Source: Arachidicoccus ginsenosidivorans (GTDB lineage Bacteria > Bacteroidota > Bacteroidia > Chitinophagales > Chitinophagaceae). From it: DNA of 64,000 nucleotides. The first letter of the stretch is position 1. Every line of letters starts with the position of its first letter. The notes beneath the pieces were generated by a model that ran no database searches, had not been told where the DNA came from, and was given only the letters and a program-made list of their open reading frames with translations. Below are positions 49,099 to 59,529 of this stretch, in pieces. The stretch is from positions 1,364,001 through 1,428,000 of the forward strand of contig NZ_CP042434.1 in NCBI RefSeq assembly GCF_007971385.1, read 5' to 3'. The translations under genes and the position numbers were made by a program.

Positions 49099-52000
49099 TT
49101 AGTATTTGATTGGTTGCCCAGCCTTAAGGGGTAAAAATAACAAAGTAAAGGTGGTTCCATGATCAAAATCAGCATGCGCCTTAATTTCTATTTTAAGTAA
49201 ACGAGCCAACTGCCTAACCATCGTCAGGCCAAGCCCACAGTTGGATGGCCTATCATCTGCTGTGCTTTGCTCGTCTAGTTCATTCGGTCTATTGAACCAT
49301 TTTAAGATATTTAATGGTAGTCCGGGACCGCAGTCTCTAATCGTTAGAAAAGGCTTATTATTTTTATTGATGCCGATCTGGGTGGTAATTAATCCATCAC
49401 TGGCCACCTTAATCGCATTATCAATCAGATTGTGTATAATAATAGAAAGTAACTCCGGATCGCTGTATACCACAACATCCACAGTATCGATATTTAGCAA
49501 TACGTTTTTGTTTTTATGGGAAATATCCTTAAAAAAGGCCAGTTTGCGCTCCAGCACAGTGTTCAATACTACTTCTTTAGCTTGGCCGATATGGGTATTG
49601 TTTTGTGCCTTTAAATATTGGACGAAATTTTCTACAAGTTGAAATAGTTGCTGCGAAGAGTCGTTTAAAATGGCGGACTTTTTAGCGAGCAGGTCATTAC
49701 CTTTTTCAGTTAGCTCTTTAATATTTTTTGATAGAATGATATGATATTTTAAAGGTGTGCGGATATCATGGCCAATAGCTCGAATGATCAGTTCCTGCAT
49801 ACGGACCCTATTTGCGAGATGGATAGTTTTCTGTTCGATTCTTTTTTTGAGTTCGCGGTTCTTTCTGACCACATATCTTGACCTGATATTGCTGACCAAA
49901 ATGCCTATAATCGGAAACAAGATAATTAGCAAAATCCCAAGCCATAGACTATGGTACCATTTGGGTCGCACGTTCAGACTTAAGATCAAAGTACTAAAAT
50001 TATCCACGCCAAAGCCATTTCTTTTTTGACAATTAACGTATATTTCCCATAAGTTAAGCGTGATAGTGTGATCTTACCTTTATCCTCCAAGGGATAAAAT
50101 ATTGTATCCTTAGACCCATTTTCAATTAATGCATAGGTAATTTGCAGGTTTTTATGATTACCCAGAAATGGTGTACAAACAGATATTCTAAGCTGCGAAA
50201 AATCTTCTGAAAGTGCAGTTAAGTCCTTTCTATCCACCTGCTGGCTATCTATAATAATATTATCCAGATAAAGGCCGCTTGTTGGCAATAGAGGGGCCAT
50301 TTTGTCTGGGTTAAACAAAACCAGGCCGTTCATAGAGGATAATGACCAGATTTTATTGCTCGTTTGTGTCGCAGTTGGCTCAAAACCTCCATTAAATTCA
50401 TTGGTTTTAAATCCACTCTCTTTATCGTAATAAAAATAGAATGGCGGCTCATTATGTCTATTTATATTATTTACATAGGATAATAGGTCACTTTTTGCCA
50501 CCTGAAACAATCCTTTATTGGTCGGAATCCATAGGAAGCCCTGGTCGTCTTCTATAAAGTAATGTGGTGTTCTGAGATATTGTTCTCTATCCAATGGCAG
50601 CGCAATAGCTTTACTTTGCTTTAGTAAATAGAAACCGTCTCCATAAGTGGCTACCCAGATTTCATTTGAGCTGCTTTTGAAAATATTTCTTACAGAGGCA
50701 CTTTCCAGATTAGCAATCGTATGACTGGTCTTGGATAATAGATTGACCTGGAATAAACCTTTGAGCGTGCCTACATACAGATCATAAGGCCCCGCTCTTA
50801 ATATAAAAGTAATTCTATCCGGAAATTTTATATAATGATGAACAGTGGTATCAGTCGGCGATTTAGTATACAGGTTACCATTAATCGTGCCTATCCATAA
50901 GGTATCCAATTTATCTTGATAAATGGCATTAATGGAGATTGGCATTTGCCATTGAGCTATCTTATGTAGGTCTTTTGCAGAAATTAAATAGAGCCAGCGC
51001 CTGCGAACAGCCCAAAAGTTTCCAGTAGGATGGTCTTTTGCAAGGGAGATAAAATCCAGGGGCGTATTAGCTCCGTGAGAAATGCTTATTTTGGGTAGTG
51101 CTGAAAAGTCAAATGAACGATTGCCGGTAGTCAAAATTTTATTAGGCTGGTATTCTATTTGGGGTCCGTATATATTTTCGCCATACTGTGCAGTAATGGT
51201 TTGGAATAAGTGCGGTTTTAGGACAAATAATCCTTTGGTGCTACTACCCAAAAACAATTGTCCTGATTGCTTATTGTAATAGGCACTACAGATATTTTCA
51301 ACAGCAGCGTCAAAACCTTTAAACAACATTTTAGTGGTGATATGATCTGTAGTATCCAAGGTGGCTAGGTAAAAGGACTTATCCATATATAAAATCACAT
51401 GGTTATCAACACATATATTCCACAATACTTTAATATCTGTTTTTTTTGCCTTAAATGATGTTGATTGTAGTATATCACCTTTAAGTCTTGTTTTGATTAT
51501 TTTTGGGGAAAGGGCACTAACTCTACCGCTGTTTTCTAACGAGAACAGTTTGTGATTCAACATAAAAAAACGCCAATCTGCCTTTGTTGTGTAAGGGAAT
51601 GTATGGATCAGTTTGCTTTTATAAAAAACAGAAAACTGCTTATTGTCATATCTAAAAAGACTGTCTTGCTGGCTTAGTATATATAGTTCTTTGAATTGCG
51701 CCTTTTTGCCATAGTTCATATTAATGCTGCCATCGCTTAGATATCGAGCTCCGTCCTGAAAGTTATTTTTAAAAATGCCTTTTGGAAGAACATTAAGATC
51801 GATCTGCTGTTCCAACCATCCTGAAGGTTTATTGGTAATAGATGCGTGGCCATCTTCTATTTTTATAGGTTCATAATCAGCACTATAACAAAAGAGTTCA
51901 TGCTTGAATCTGTAAAACGCCTGCATTCTATTAGAGCTATTATGCAAGTCATTCTTACTGAATGTAGTAAATTGATACCCATCAAATCGAACCAGACCGT

Positions 52001-52184
52001 CTTCAGTTGAAAGCCAAATAAAACCCGCATTATCAGATATGATAAATTTTACACTATTTTGAGGAAGCCCATCCTCATCCGTAAAATGGGTCAATTGAAA
52101 GCCGCCTTGAGCGAAAATAAAGGTAAAATCCAGTAAATAAATAGTTGCCAAGGCAACCCATTTTTTTAGGTGTGCGGTTTTCAT
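49099..52184 (-). CDS. Periplasmic-propeller sensor histidine kinase, copy 1, frameshifted
   Basis: About 1028 residues. Signal/N-terminal anchor, then two-component-regulator propeller repeats (FTDEDGLPQNSVKFIISDNA, FIWLSTEDGLVRFDGYQF, GFLWIPTNKGLFQVAKSDLL), a Y_Y_Y-type domain, a transmembrane helix (LWLGILLIILFPIIGILVSN), a coiled linker, and a HisKA-like helix with His ~806 in RAIGHDIRTPLKYH. The ATPase domain shows IIHNLIDNAIK, RDCGPGLPL and GLGLTMVRQLA. The frame breaks in a T run at 50022-50027; one added base joins VKKRNGFGVDNFSTL. No receiver or AraC domain is fused, so it is not a classic hybrid. Ligand unknown; glycans are common for this architecture. It is paralogous to 55248. 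Confidence 0.88.
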
Positions 52185-52218
52185 TTTTATCTATCGTAGT
52201 CGGATTTTTCAGTTCTGA

Positions 52219-52226
52219 CAAATATA
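52219..52226 (-). promoter_or_regulatory. -7 box of propeller kinase copy 1
   Basis: Minus strand TATATTTG, exact TAnnTTTG, 35 bp before the start at 52184; identical to the box before the paralogous kinase at 55226. Confidence 0.5.
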
Positions 52227-52479
52227 CTGGATAAATCCTTTAATTGTTTTGTACAGCACTGATGCAATTAAAATATATGACTTAAAAGTGGTCCTGGCAG
52301 GTAACCATTCACCCAGGGTAGCAGGCTGAAAAGGGTTTGCGTAGGCAATTCGGCAAAATAGTTTTAAGCGATATCTCTAAATAACGCACCTCTTGTTCAA
52401 TTTTATTTAGGAATAATAAGTAACTTCAACCTTGTCCATACTGATTGGATGATTAATTTTAAAATTTACGCTTATTCCC

Positions 52480-53928
52480 ATGGAAAACAAACCCGTACAA
52501 TCCAGACGTACATTTATTAAAACAACAGCTACCGCCGCTGCGGGCATTATAATTGTTCCTCGTCATGTTCTTGGTGGTAAAGGCTTTATTGCACCCAGTG
52601 ATCAATTGATCGTTGCCGGTATTGGTGTCGGCGGGAAAGGACAAAGCGATCTGGATATTATCCATAAAGGCGGTATCTCTAAAATTGCTTTCTTGTGTGA
52701 TGTAGATGACAGAAGAGCTGCAGCCTCCCGTAAGGCTTTCCCTCAAGCCAAGTATTATAAGGATTATAGAGAGCTGCTGGACAGGGAGCATAAAAATATT
52801 GACGCCGTGACGGTTTCTACCCCAGATCACAATCACGCAATGATTGCGATGGCGGCCATGAGTCTGGGTAAGCATGTCTATGTTCAAAAGCCGCTGACGC
52901 ATGATATTTATGAGGCAAGAATGCTACGTGAAGCGGCTAAGCGCTATAAAGTGGTTACGCAGATGGGTAACCAGGGAGCCTCAGGTGATGGTGTACGCAG
53001 ACTCCAGGACTGGTGCAACGCCGGACTGCTGGGTAAGGTGCATACTGTATATTGCTGGACAGACCGGCCGGTTTGGCCGCAGGCCATTCACTGGCCTACT
53101 GAGAAGGCGGCTATTCCACGGCCTTTAGATTGGGATCTTTGGCTTGGCAGCGCGCCTTATAAAGATTACGTTGACAATCTGGTCCCTTTTAACTGGCGTG
53201 GCTGGTGGGATTATGGTACAGGCGCAATTGGTGACATGGGCGCCCATCTAGTTGAACCGCCCGTTACTGTGCTCGGCCTGGACAATCCCCTGGACGTGCA
53301 ATGTAGTGTAGGGACTCACTATATCGGTGAATTTAAACGGGGGTATACGCCAGAGAGTTGTCCGCCCAGCAGCCATATTATTATGACTTTTAAGCAAACA
53401 GATAAAACGGAGGGTAATTTGGTTTTACATTGGATGGATGGCGGTATTAAACCGATGCGGCCTGCTGAGTTAGGCCCCAATGAACGTTTTGGGGATAACG
53501 GTGTTTTATTTGAAGGCACCAAAGGTAAAATGATGTGTGGGATTTATGGGCAGGATCCACAGTTATTGCCTCTAAGTAAAAATAAGGAAGATCAAACGCC
53601 CCGTTCGACACCGTTAATACCTGGTGGCGTGGATGGCCATTACTGGCAATGGGCCATTGCTGCCAGGGCAGGCTACGGTAAAGTTAAATTAAGCTCCGAT
53701 TTCGAGATTGCCGGCCCGCTCACAGAAACACTTTTAATCGCCAATCTCTCATTAAGGGCTACAGATATCCGTCTTGCGGCCAAAAGCGGGAAACAAAATG
53801 AATATGACTTTCCGGGAAGGGATATTAAGTTACTTTGGGATAAGGCCGCTATGCGGGTGACTAATTTTGACCTGGCTAATCAATTTATCAAAAGGGAGTA
53901 CCGCAAGGGCTGGCATTTGGGGGTATAA
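52480..53928 (+). CDS. Gfo/Idh/MocA-family oxidoreductase with Tat-type signal
   Basis: 482 residues. N-terminal twin-arginine signal SRRTFIKTTATAAAGIIIVP predicts folded export to the periplasm. NAD(P)-binding domain: LIVAGIGVGGKGQSDL, then DAVTVSTPDHNHAMIAMAAM and VYVQKPLTHDIYEARML (the EKP motif reads QKP). The C-terminal half carries WDLWLGSAPYKDY, NWRGWWDYGTGAIGDMGAHL and closing residues typical of the Bacteroidota exported subgroup, some of which are glycosidases using NAD as a transient cofactor. Substrate unknown. It is followed 83 bp later by a second family member. Confidence 0.9.
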   Translation: MENKPVQSRRTFIKTTATAAAGIIIVPRHVLGGKGFIAPSDQLIVAGIGVGGKGQSDLDIIHKGGISKIAFLCDVDDRRAAASRKAFPQAKYYKDYRELLDREHKNIDAVTVSTPDHNHAMIAMAAMSLGKHVYVQKPLTHDIYEARMLREAAKRYKVVTQMGNQGASGDGVRRLQDWCNAGLLGKVHTVYCWTDRPVWPQAIHWPTEKAAIPRPLDWDLWLGSAPYKDYVDNLVPFNWRGWWDYGTGAIGDMGAHLVEPPVTVLGLDNPLDVQCSVGTHYIGEFKRGYTPESCPPSSHIIMTFKQTDKTEGNLVLHWMDGGIKPMRPAELGPNERFGDNGVLFEGTKGKMMCGIYGQDPQLLPLSKNKEDQTPRSTPLIPGGVDGHYWQWAIAARAGYGKVKLSSDFEIAGPLTETLLIANLSLRATDIRLAAKSGKQNEYDFPGRDIKLLWDKAAMRVTNFDLANQFIKREYRKGWHLGV

Positions 53929-54010
53929 GGAGTGAGAAAAGGGTATTTGCATAAGGATATTTTATTCACTAATTGAAAAAGGGATTCGTAGTATATCAAA
54001 AGTATAAGGG

Positions 54011-55093
54011 ATGCATAAAAACAGCAATAATTTAAGGGTCCTGGTCGTTGGATGTGGCAATATGGGAAAATCTCATGCCATGGCCTATCAGGAGCTGGAT
54101 GGATTTGAGATTTGTGGGCTGGTCTCCAGAGGGGAAAGTAAATTTATGCTCAACAAGAGCCTGGCTCAGCATTATCCTTTATTTGATCAGTATGCCAGTG
54201 CGCTTAGTGAAACAAAACCGGATATTGTCTGTATTTGTACTTACCCGGACACGCACTGCGACTATGCGGTGATGGCATTTGAAGCGGGATGTCATGTTTT
54301 TATTGAAAAACCTTTGGCAGATACGGTACAAGGGGCTTTAAAGGTGGCAAAAGCCGCTGAAAAAGCCGGTAAGAAGTTGGTAGTAGGTTATATTTTGCGT
54401 CACCATCCTTCCTGGCAGGAATTTATACGACAGAGTCAGCAGCTGGGTAAACCGCTGGTGATGCGCATGAACCTGAATCAACAAAGTCAGGGTGCCAAAT
54501 GGCTGGTACATCAGCATTTGATGCAATCATTAAGTCCAATCGTTGATTGCGCTGTGCATTATATTGATGTAATGTGTCAGATGACCAGGTCAAAACCGTT
54601 GCAGGTGTCGGCTATCGGCGTTCGCCTTACCGATCAGATTCCCGATTGGAATTACAATTATGGGCAATTACAGATTAAATTTGAGGACGGCTCTGTTGGC
54701 TGGTATGAGGCAGGCTGGGGACCCATGGCCAGCGAAACTGCTTTTTTTATTAAGGATGTCTGGGGGCCGGCTGGTTCTGTCTCAATTGTAGCTGGCGAAG
54801 CTGCCGGTGCGGGCAATTCTGATAATATAGATGCACATACGAAAACGGAGGCCTTGAAAATACATTACAGTGCTTTAAATGAACAAGGTGAATTTGTCAA
54901 AAAAGATCAGTGGATCAACCTTAGAGATGAGCCTGACCATTTGCAATTATGCAAAAGGGAGCAATTATTTTTATTAAAGGCGATTGATGAGGATCTAGAC
55001 TTATCAGCTTCTACCAGGGATGCCATCAGTAGCCTTACAATTGCCTTGGCATGTGACGAGTCTGTTAAAACCGGGCAGATCGTGAAGCTGTAG
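54011..55093 (+). CDS. Gfo/Idh/MocA-family oxidoreductase, cytoplasmic
   Basis: 360 residues with no signal sequence. Rossmann domain LRVLVVGCGNMGKSHAMAYQ, DIVCICTYPDTHCDYAVMAF and HVFIEKPLADTVQGAL with the EKP catalytic-site motif intact; YILRHHPSWQEF follows. The C-terminal domain includes PIVDCAVHYIDVMCQM, with the His-x-x-Asp pattern expected for sugar dehydrogenases of the family. It likely acts on a sugar or inositol-type substrate. Same strand as the exported homologue, so the two may act in sequence on one compound. Substrate unknown. Confidence 0.9.
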   Translation: MHKNSNNLRVLVVGCGNMGKSHAMAYQELDGFEICGLVSRGESKFMLNKSLAQHYPLFDQYASALSETKPDIVCICTYPDTHCDYAVMAFEAGCHVFIEKPLADTVQGALKVAKAAEKAGKKLVVGYILRHHPSWQEFIRQSQQLGKPLVMRMNLNQQSQGAKWLVHQHLMQSLSPIVDCAVHYIDVMCQMTRSKPLQVSAIGVRLTDQIPDWNYNYGQLQIKFEDGSVGWYEAGWGPMASETAFFIKDVWGPAGSVSIVAGEAAGAGNSDNIDAHTKTEALKIHYSALNEQGEFVKKDQWINLRDEPDHLQLCKREQLFLLKAIDEDLDLSASTRDAISSLTIALACDESVKTGQIVKL

Positions 55094-55225
55094 TAATAGT
55101 TCGTTTTATTACTCGGGTCTGCATAAATGGGTCGCTTTTATGCTCATTTCCTACTTCACATGCCTTTTTGCTTTATTTGAAAGCCTTTTATTGTAGCTAA
55201 TCAGCTACCGTAAAACCATTTAGGC

Positions 55226-55233
55226 TATATTTG
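55226..55233 (+). promoter_or_regulatory. -7 box of propeller kinase copy 2
   Basis: TATATTTG, exact TAnnTTTG, 15 bp before the ATG at 55248, implying a very short leader. Confidence 0.45.
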
Positions 55234-55247
55234 CTGGCAATATTAAA

Positions 55248-58200
55248 ATGAAGGGCAGGCCAATTTTTAAGCTCAGCACTCTGCATAGAGTTCTTTATTT
55301 GACCGTTAGTATACTCCTATTGCTTTATATTAACGGACTGGCACAAGTACGCCATTATACAATTCGGCATTACACTTCTAGTAACGGGCTGCCCCAAAAC
55401 AGTATATTACAAATCAAATTTGATAAAGATGGCTATTGCTGGATGGCCACTGAAGCTGGGCTGGTTCGTTTTGACAATAAGGAATTTAAAACCTATGCAG
55501 CGGATAATCTACCGGGTTTAAAGGACAATAGGATTCACAGATTAATCATCACCCTGCAGGGGCGGGTTTTCGCTAAAAATCTGCATGGCCAGGAAATCTC
55601 AACGGTTCCAACCAATCCATTATTGGCACCCGCGCCCATTCTGCTTCCTACCTCCAGTCCTTATTATTACCCAATGGCAGGTTATGCCATAGCCAATACG
55701 CAAATAGATACGCTGTGGGAGGCTTTACAAAAGGCGGATTCGAACTTATACGTGCGGAAGCATTATACTTGCCAAAATGGTGACACTTATCTGGTCAATA
55801 AAGGATCCATCTATCAGATTCTTCCCCATTCAAGTCAATTATTAAGGACCTGGGATACCACTCCATTTTCAACGGCTCCTGTTAGTGGCTATCTTATTCA
55901 ATTGTGGGAAAATAGCCAGGTGGCTTTATGGAAAAGTGGGCAATTGCTTTGTGTTGGTAAATTGCACGGAACTACCTCGTTGGCTGGCGCTTTACGCAAA
56001 TATCCCAGCGCCTTATTATGGAGTCCGGAGGGTACTTTTCTTTTCATTGATAAATGCCTGTACCAGATTAGTATTGATCAGAATAATGACGTAACGGTCA
56101 AAAAGGTGTTGACGGATCTGCCCTTTAATAAAGTTTCCAGTATATATTACACCGCTAAAAACCATACATTTTATATTGGAACGCCCACAAAAGGTCTATA
56201 CATAATTAAGGTGTCTGATTTTTCATATCCAACAATACCTAAATCCTCGGGGACAACTACTTTTTATGCCATCAGCAAAACAAGTTCGGATGATTTGATT
56301 GTCAAAAATACGGTCATCCCCAAAAATGGCACGCCGTATTATTTAAACCTGAATACAGACCAGTTCAGGTCTTTTGTAGATCAACAGGATTGGTTTTATT
56401 ACAAGAGTGGGCCAAACTTATATCGTTATAACCTTAAATCTAAAATAGATGAGCTGCTAATGCCGCTGGATGAGAATCTGGCAGGTATTTTACCCGGTGA
56501 TAGCGCAGATGCCTTACTGGTTTGCACCAGAAAGTCCTTAACTAAATTTTCGATCTCTCAAAAAGCCATTCTCTGGCAAAAAGTATTTCCCATTAATTAC
56601 AGTGATGAAAGTGTAAACGACTTTTACCACTTACAGGGTTCGATGTATATGTTAAATACGACGCAGGGAGCCAAGTGGTATAATTTCCAAACGGGTAAAA
56701 TTGAAAAATCAATATTGGATTCCATTAATTTATTTTCTTTTTACCAGGACACCAAAGGTCGAATGTGGTTTGGAAGTGATCCAAATGGTATCTTTTTATA
56801 TCAAAATAATAAAGTATATGGCGTTCATAAAAAAGACATTAAAAGATTCACGCCGGTTAATGCCTTTATCGACGATGGCCATGGCTATTTCTGGCTGGCA
56901 ACCAATAACGGGTTACTAAAAACGGGTATTGACCGTTTAGCGGATTATATGATCCATGATACAGCGGAACTTTCTATATACACGTTCAATACAAAAGATG
57001 GGTTAACAACCGCCGAATTCAATGGTGCTACCCCTAATTTCCAATGGCTTGGTGACAGCCCCCTTGCATTGACATCCATGGATGGGGTTGTTGAATTTAA
57101 ACCGAGTCAGTTAATAATTGATCATCCTGACAATCGGATTCTTATCGATAAATTCACTGTTGACACAACTGATTTGACCCTGGACCTTTCCGGTCGTGCC
57201 ATCTCCATCAGTCCGGGATTTAAAATCATCAACCTGCAGGTGAATTGTCCTTATTTTGGCAATCCAGACAATATTCATCTTCAATACGCCATTCATCGAG
57301 CAGGACAACCAATGATTTGGCAACCTTTATCTCCAGATGGAACCATCGCGATAACCAATTTACTTCCGGGCGCCTATCAGATTATGGTTCGCAAAGCGGG
57401 AACACTCAAAAATCAGGATGACCCTCTAGTGATAAGGCTTTCTGTATTACCTCATTTTTATAATACCTGGCAGTTCTTTCTATTGGTATTTGTATTTATT
57501 ATTTTGATTTGTTATCTGCTTTTTAGAATAAGGCTTACGCGTATAAAAAAGGAAAAGCAAAAGATTGAATCGATCGTTAAGCAGCGTACGGAGGATCTTA
57601 AAATGACAGCAGAACAATTGCGGGTATCAGAGAATGATTTACGAAAAAGCAACCAACAAAAGCAACAAATCATCACGATGATTGTGCATGATCTAAGGTC
57701 ACCTTTACGGTTTTTAAAGACCATCACGAGTGGGATTATGAATGCTTATCAGCAGGAAATGTCAACTAATCTGTCTTCCACCTTAAATAAGCTCAACGGC
57801 TCCGCCTCCTCTCTTTGGGAATTTACGGACCGATTTTTCACCTGGGCCATCACGCAACAGGAGGATTTTGAAATCCAGAAAACGACCTTCCCTTTACAAG
57901 AAATATTTGACACGGTCGCTTCCTTTTATGCAGAAATTGTTAAGTTAAATGACAATCAGTTGCTCATCCATTCAACAAAGATTATCTGTACGACGGATTA
58001 TAACATATTACTATTGATTATCAGAAACTTAGTAGATAATGCGAATAAAAACACGACCAGTGGCTGTATCACACTTAAAGCTGCGACCGTAGATAATCAC
58101 CTATTGATAACCATACAAGATGAGGGCAAAGGTCTTAGCCAAAATGAAATGGCCATGTTCATGCAAAAGGACAGGCTTAGTCAAATAAGCGAAAATAAGA

Positions 58201-58304
58201 CGGGATTTGGTAGTCAGGTTATACAAACGATGGTACTTAAAATTGATGCCCATCTTTTTATTGAGAGCACTTCAAAGGGCAGTACTTTTACAATCCGCTT
58301 ATAA
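55248..58304 (+). CDS. Periplasmic-propeller sensor histidine kinase, copy 2
   Basis: 1018 residues, intact. N-terminal hydrophobic segment, propeller blades (YTSSNGLPQNSILQIKFDKD, GYCWMATEAGLVRFDNKEF, GYFWLATNNGLLKTGIDRLA), a Y_Y_Y-type domain, a transmembrane helix at about 735-762, then HisKA-like MIVHDLRSPLRFLK with His814. The ATPase domain has IIRNLVDNANK and QDEGKGLS. The G2 region reads GFGSQVIQTMV rather than the common GLGL, a minor deviation. No fused output domain. Domain order and blade motifs match the kinase at 49099, so the two are diverged duplicates flanking the Gfo/Idh/MocA pair. Ligand unknown. Confidence 0.92.
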   Translation: MKGRPIFKLSTLHRVLYLTVSILLLLYINGLAQVRHYTIRHYTSSNGLPQNSILQIKFDKDGYCWMATEAGLVRFDNKEFKTYAADNLPGLKDNRIHRLIITLQGRVFAKNLHGQEISTVPTNPLLAPAPILLPTSSPYYYPMAGYAIANTQIDTLWEALQKADSNLYVRKHYTCQNGDTYLVNKGSIYQILPHSSQLLRTWDTTPFSTAPVSGYLIQLWENSQVALWKSGQLLCVGKLHGTTSLAGALRKYPSALLWSPEGTFLFIDKCLYQISIDQNNDVTVKKVLTDLPFNKVSSIYYTAKNHTFYIGTPTKGLYIIKVSDFSYPTIPKSSGTTTFYAISKTSSDDLIVKNTVIPKNGTPYYLNLNTDQFRSFVDQQDWFYYKSGPNLYRYNLKSKIDELLMPLDENLAGILPGDSADALLVCTRKSLTKFSISQKAILWQKVFPINYSDESVNDFYHLQGSMYMLNTTQGAKWYNFQTGKIEKSILDSINLFSFYQDTKGRMWFGSDPNGIFLYQNNKVYGVHKKDIKRFTPVNAFIDDGHGYFWLATNNGLLKTGIDRLADYMIHDTAELSIYTFNTKDGLTTAEFNGATPNFQWLGDSPLALTSMDGVVEFKPSQLIIDHPDNRILIDKFTVDTTDLTLDLSGRAISISPGFKIINLQVNCPYFGNPDNIHLQYAIHRAGQPMIWQPLSPDGTIAITNLLPGAYQIMVRKAGTLKNQDDPLVIRLSVLPHFYNTWQFFLLVFVFIILICYLLFRIRLTRIKKEKQKIESIVKQRTEDLKMTAEQLRVSENDLRKSNQQKQQIITMIVHDLRSPLRFLKTITSGIMNAYQQEMSTNLSSTLNKLNGSASSLWEFTDRFFTWAITQQEDFEIQKTTFPLQEIFDTVASFYAEIVKLNDNQLLIHSTKIICTTDYNILLLIIRNLVDNANKNTTSGCITLKAATVDNHLLITIQDEGKGLSQNEMAMFMQKDRLSQISENKTGFGSQVIQTMVLKIDAHLFIESTSKGSTFTIRL

Positions 58305-58322
58305 GACCAGCTGGTGAAACAT

Positions 58323-59492
58323 CTATGACGTCTCTTCATTTAGAAGCTGCAACATATAAGAGATGGCTCCAGGTTTATGTAGCATTCTGGTATTTTGAAG
58401 GCTCATCTCTGTGTATACATCTGCTCTTTGCAACATTTCTGATTCGTATTCCGAAATAGCCTCTTTTAGTGTGTTACAATTTTCTGTCAACAATGCCTTG
58501 GACAACATCAGGGCATCCAAGAGCGCCATATTAACGCCCTCTCCCGCATAAGGCGGCATGCGGTGGGCGGCGTCTCCAAGTAAAGTTAAATCAGCCGCGG
58601 TATCCCACTGTTGATTTTTGGCGTAATGATACATGGGTCTGGGGATGTATTTAACCTCACTTTGAAAAAGTTCGTGTAAACGGGGATCCCATCCGGCATA
58701 TGCGATTTTAAACCAGTCAAACACTGAGTGCTGATTATCAAAATCTATCTGGCTATTTGCTACCCAATCTGCCTTTTCCTTACTGCCCGTGTAAAAGGTT
58801 AGTGTGCCGTCACCTTTAGCTGTCAGGATTAGGGATTTTTCATCCTCCAGCATAAATAATTTGCCTCCTTTTGTTAGTTGCCACAATTTTGGAGCGTGCG
58901 CGGCTGCATTGTAAATATTACCTTCTACCATGGTAATATCTGAATAAACCGGCTGTAAGTCTGTTAGATATTGCCTTACTTTAGAATTGGCGCCATCTGC
59001 TGCAATGACCAAATCAGCTATGGCCGTTTGTCCGTTTTTAAAATTAATGGCCCATTTACCCATGTTTTGCGCGTCATTTTGCATGCGCTTCATGGACTGA
59101 AAATGGCTGTCCCAGATAATGGTACCGGGCTGCAAAGATTCTATTAATATATCTCTGAGTGGACCGCGGTCAATTTCCGGACGGATTTCTGTGTAACCCT
59201 GGCCTGTTGCATGGTCATCTATGAAAAACTTAAGATTTTTATCGGCCACGCGCATTTTGCCGGCACCTGGCCGGTAATGCCCGGTGAAGGCGGACATTAG
59301 TCCTGCCGCCTGCAACGCTTTTAATCCGGACTCTTCATGAAGATCCAGTGTGGCGCCTTGCTGGCGGATACCTGGATGTGCATCTCTTTCATATACATGC
59401 ACTTTAACCCCTTTTAATTGTAATAACCTGGCTAGCATAAGGCCTCCCGGCCCGCCACCAATAATCGCTACGACTTTCTGATCTAGTAACAT
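58323..59492 (-). CDS. FAD-dependent aromatic monooxygenase, Tet(X)-like
   Basis: 389 residues. Class A flavoprotein monooxygenase: VAIIGGGPGGLMLARLLQLK at the N-terminus, the substrate-loop GATLDLHEESGLKALQAAGL, ADLVIAADGANSKVRQYLTD, and the second FAD motif LLGDAAHRMPPYAGEGVNMA with Asp307. Length, the GGTLDLH-like motif and GDAAH-MPP-AG-GVN all resemble Tet(X) tetracycline-inactivating monooxygenases, which originated in Bacteroidota; non-resistance relatives also share these features. It is followed upstream by an AraC regulator on the same strand. Whether it acts on tetracyclines cannot be decided from sequence. Confidence 0.87.
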   Translation of the reverse strand: MLLDQKVVAIIGGGPGGLMLARLLQLKGVKVHVYERDAHPGIRQQGATLDLHEESGLKALQAAGLMSAFTGHYRPGAGKMRVADKNLKFFIDDHATGQGYTEIRPEIDRGPLRDILIESLQPGTIIWDSHFQSMKRMQNDAQNMGKWAINFKNGQTAIADLVIAADGANSKVRQYLTDLQPVYSDITMVEGNIYNAAAHAPKLWQLTKGGKLFMLEDEKSLILTAKGDGTLTFYTGSKEKADWVANSQIDFDNQHSVFDWFKIAYAGWDPRLHELFQSEVKYIPRPMYHYAKNQQWDTAADLTLLGDAAHRMPPYAGEGVNMALLDALMLSKALLTENCNTLKEAISEYESEMLQRADVYTEMSLQNTRMLHKPGAISYMLQLLNEETS

Positions 59493-59521
59493 ATCAACTG
59501 TGTATTTTGATGTAACAGCTG

Positions 59522-59529
59522 CAAAATTA
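59522..59529 (-). promoter_or_regulatory. -7 box before Tet(X)-like gene
   Basis: Minus strand TAATTTTG, exact TAnnTTTG, 30 bp before the ATG at 59492 and overlapping the end of the AraC gene; suggests a separate promoter. Confidence 0.4.
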
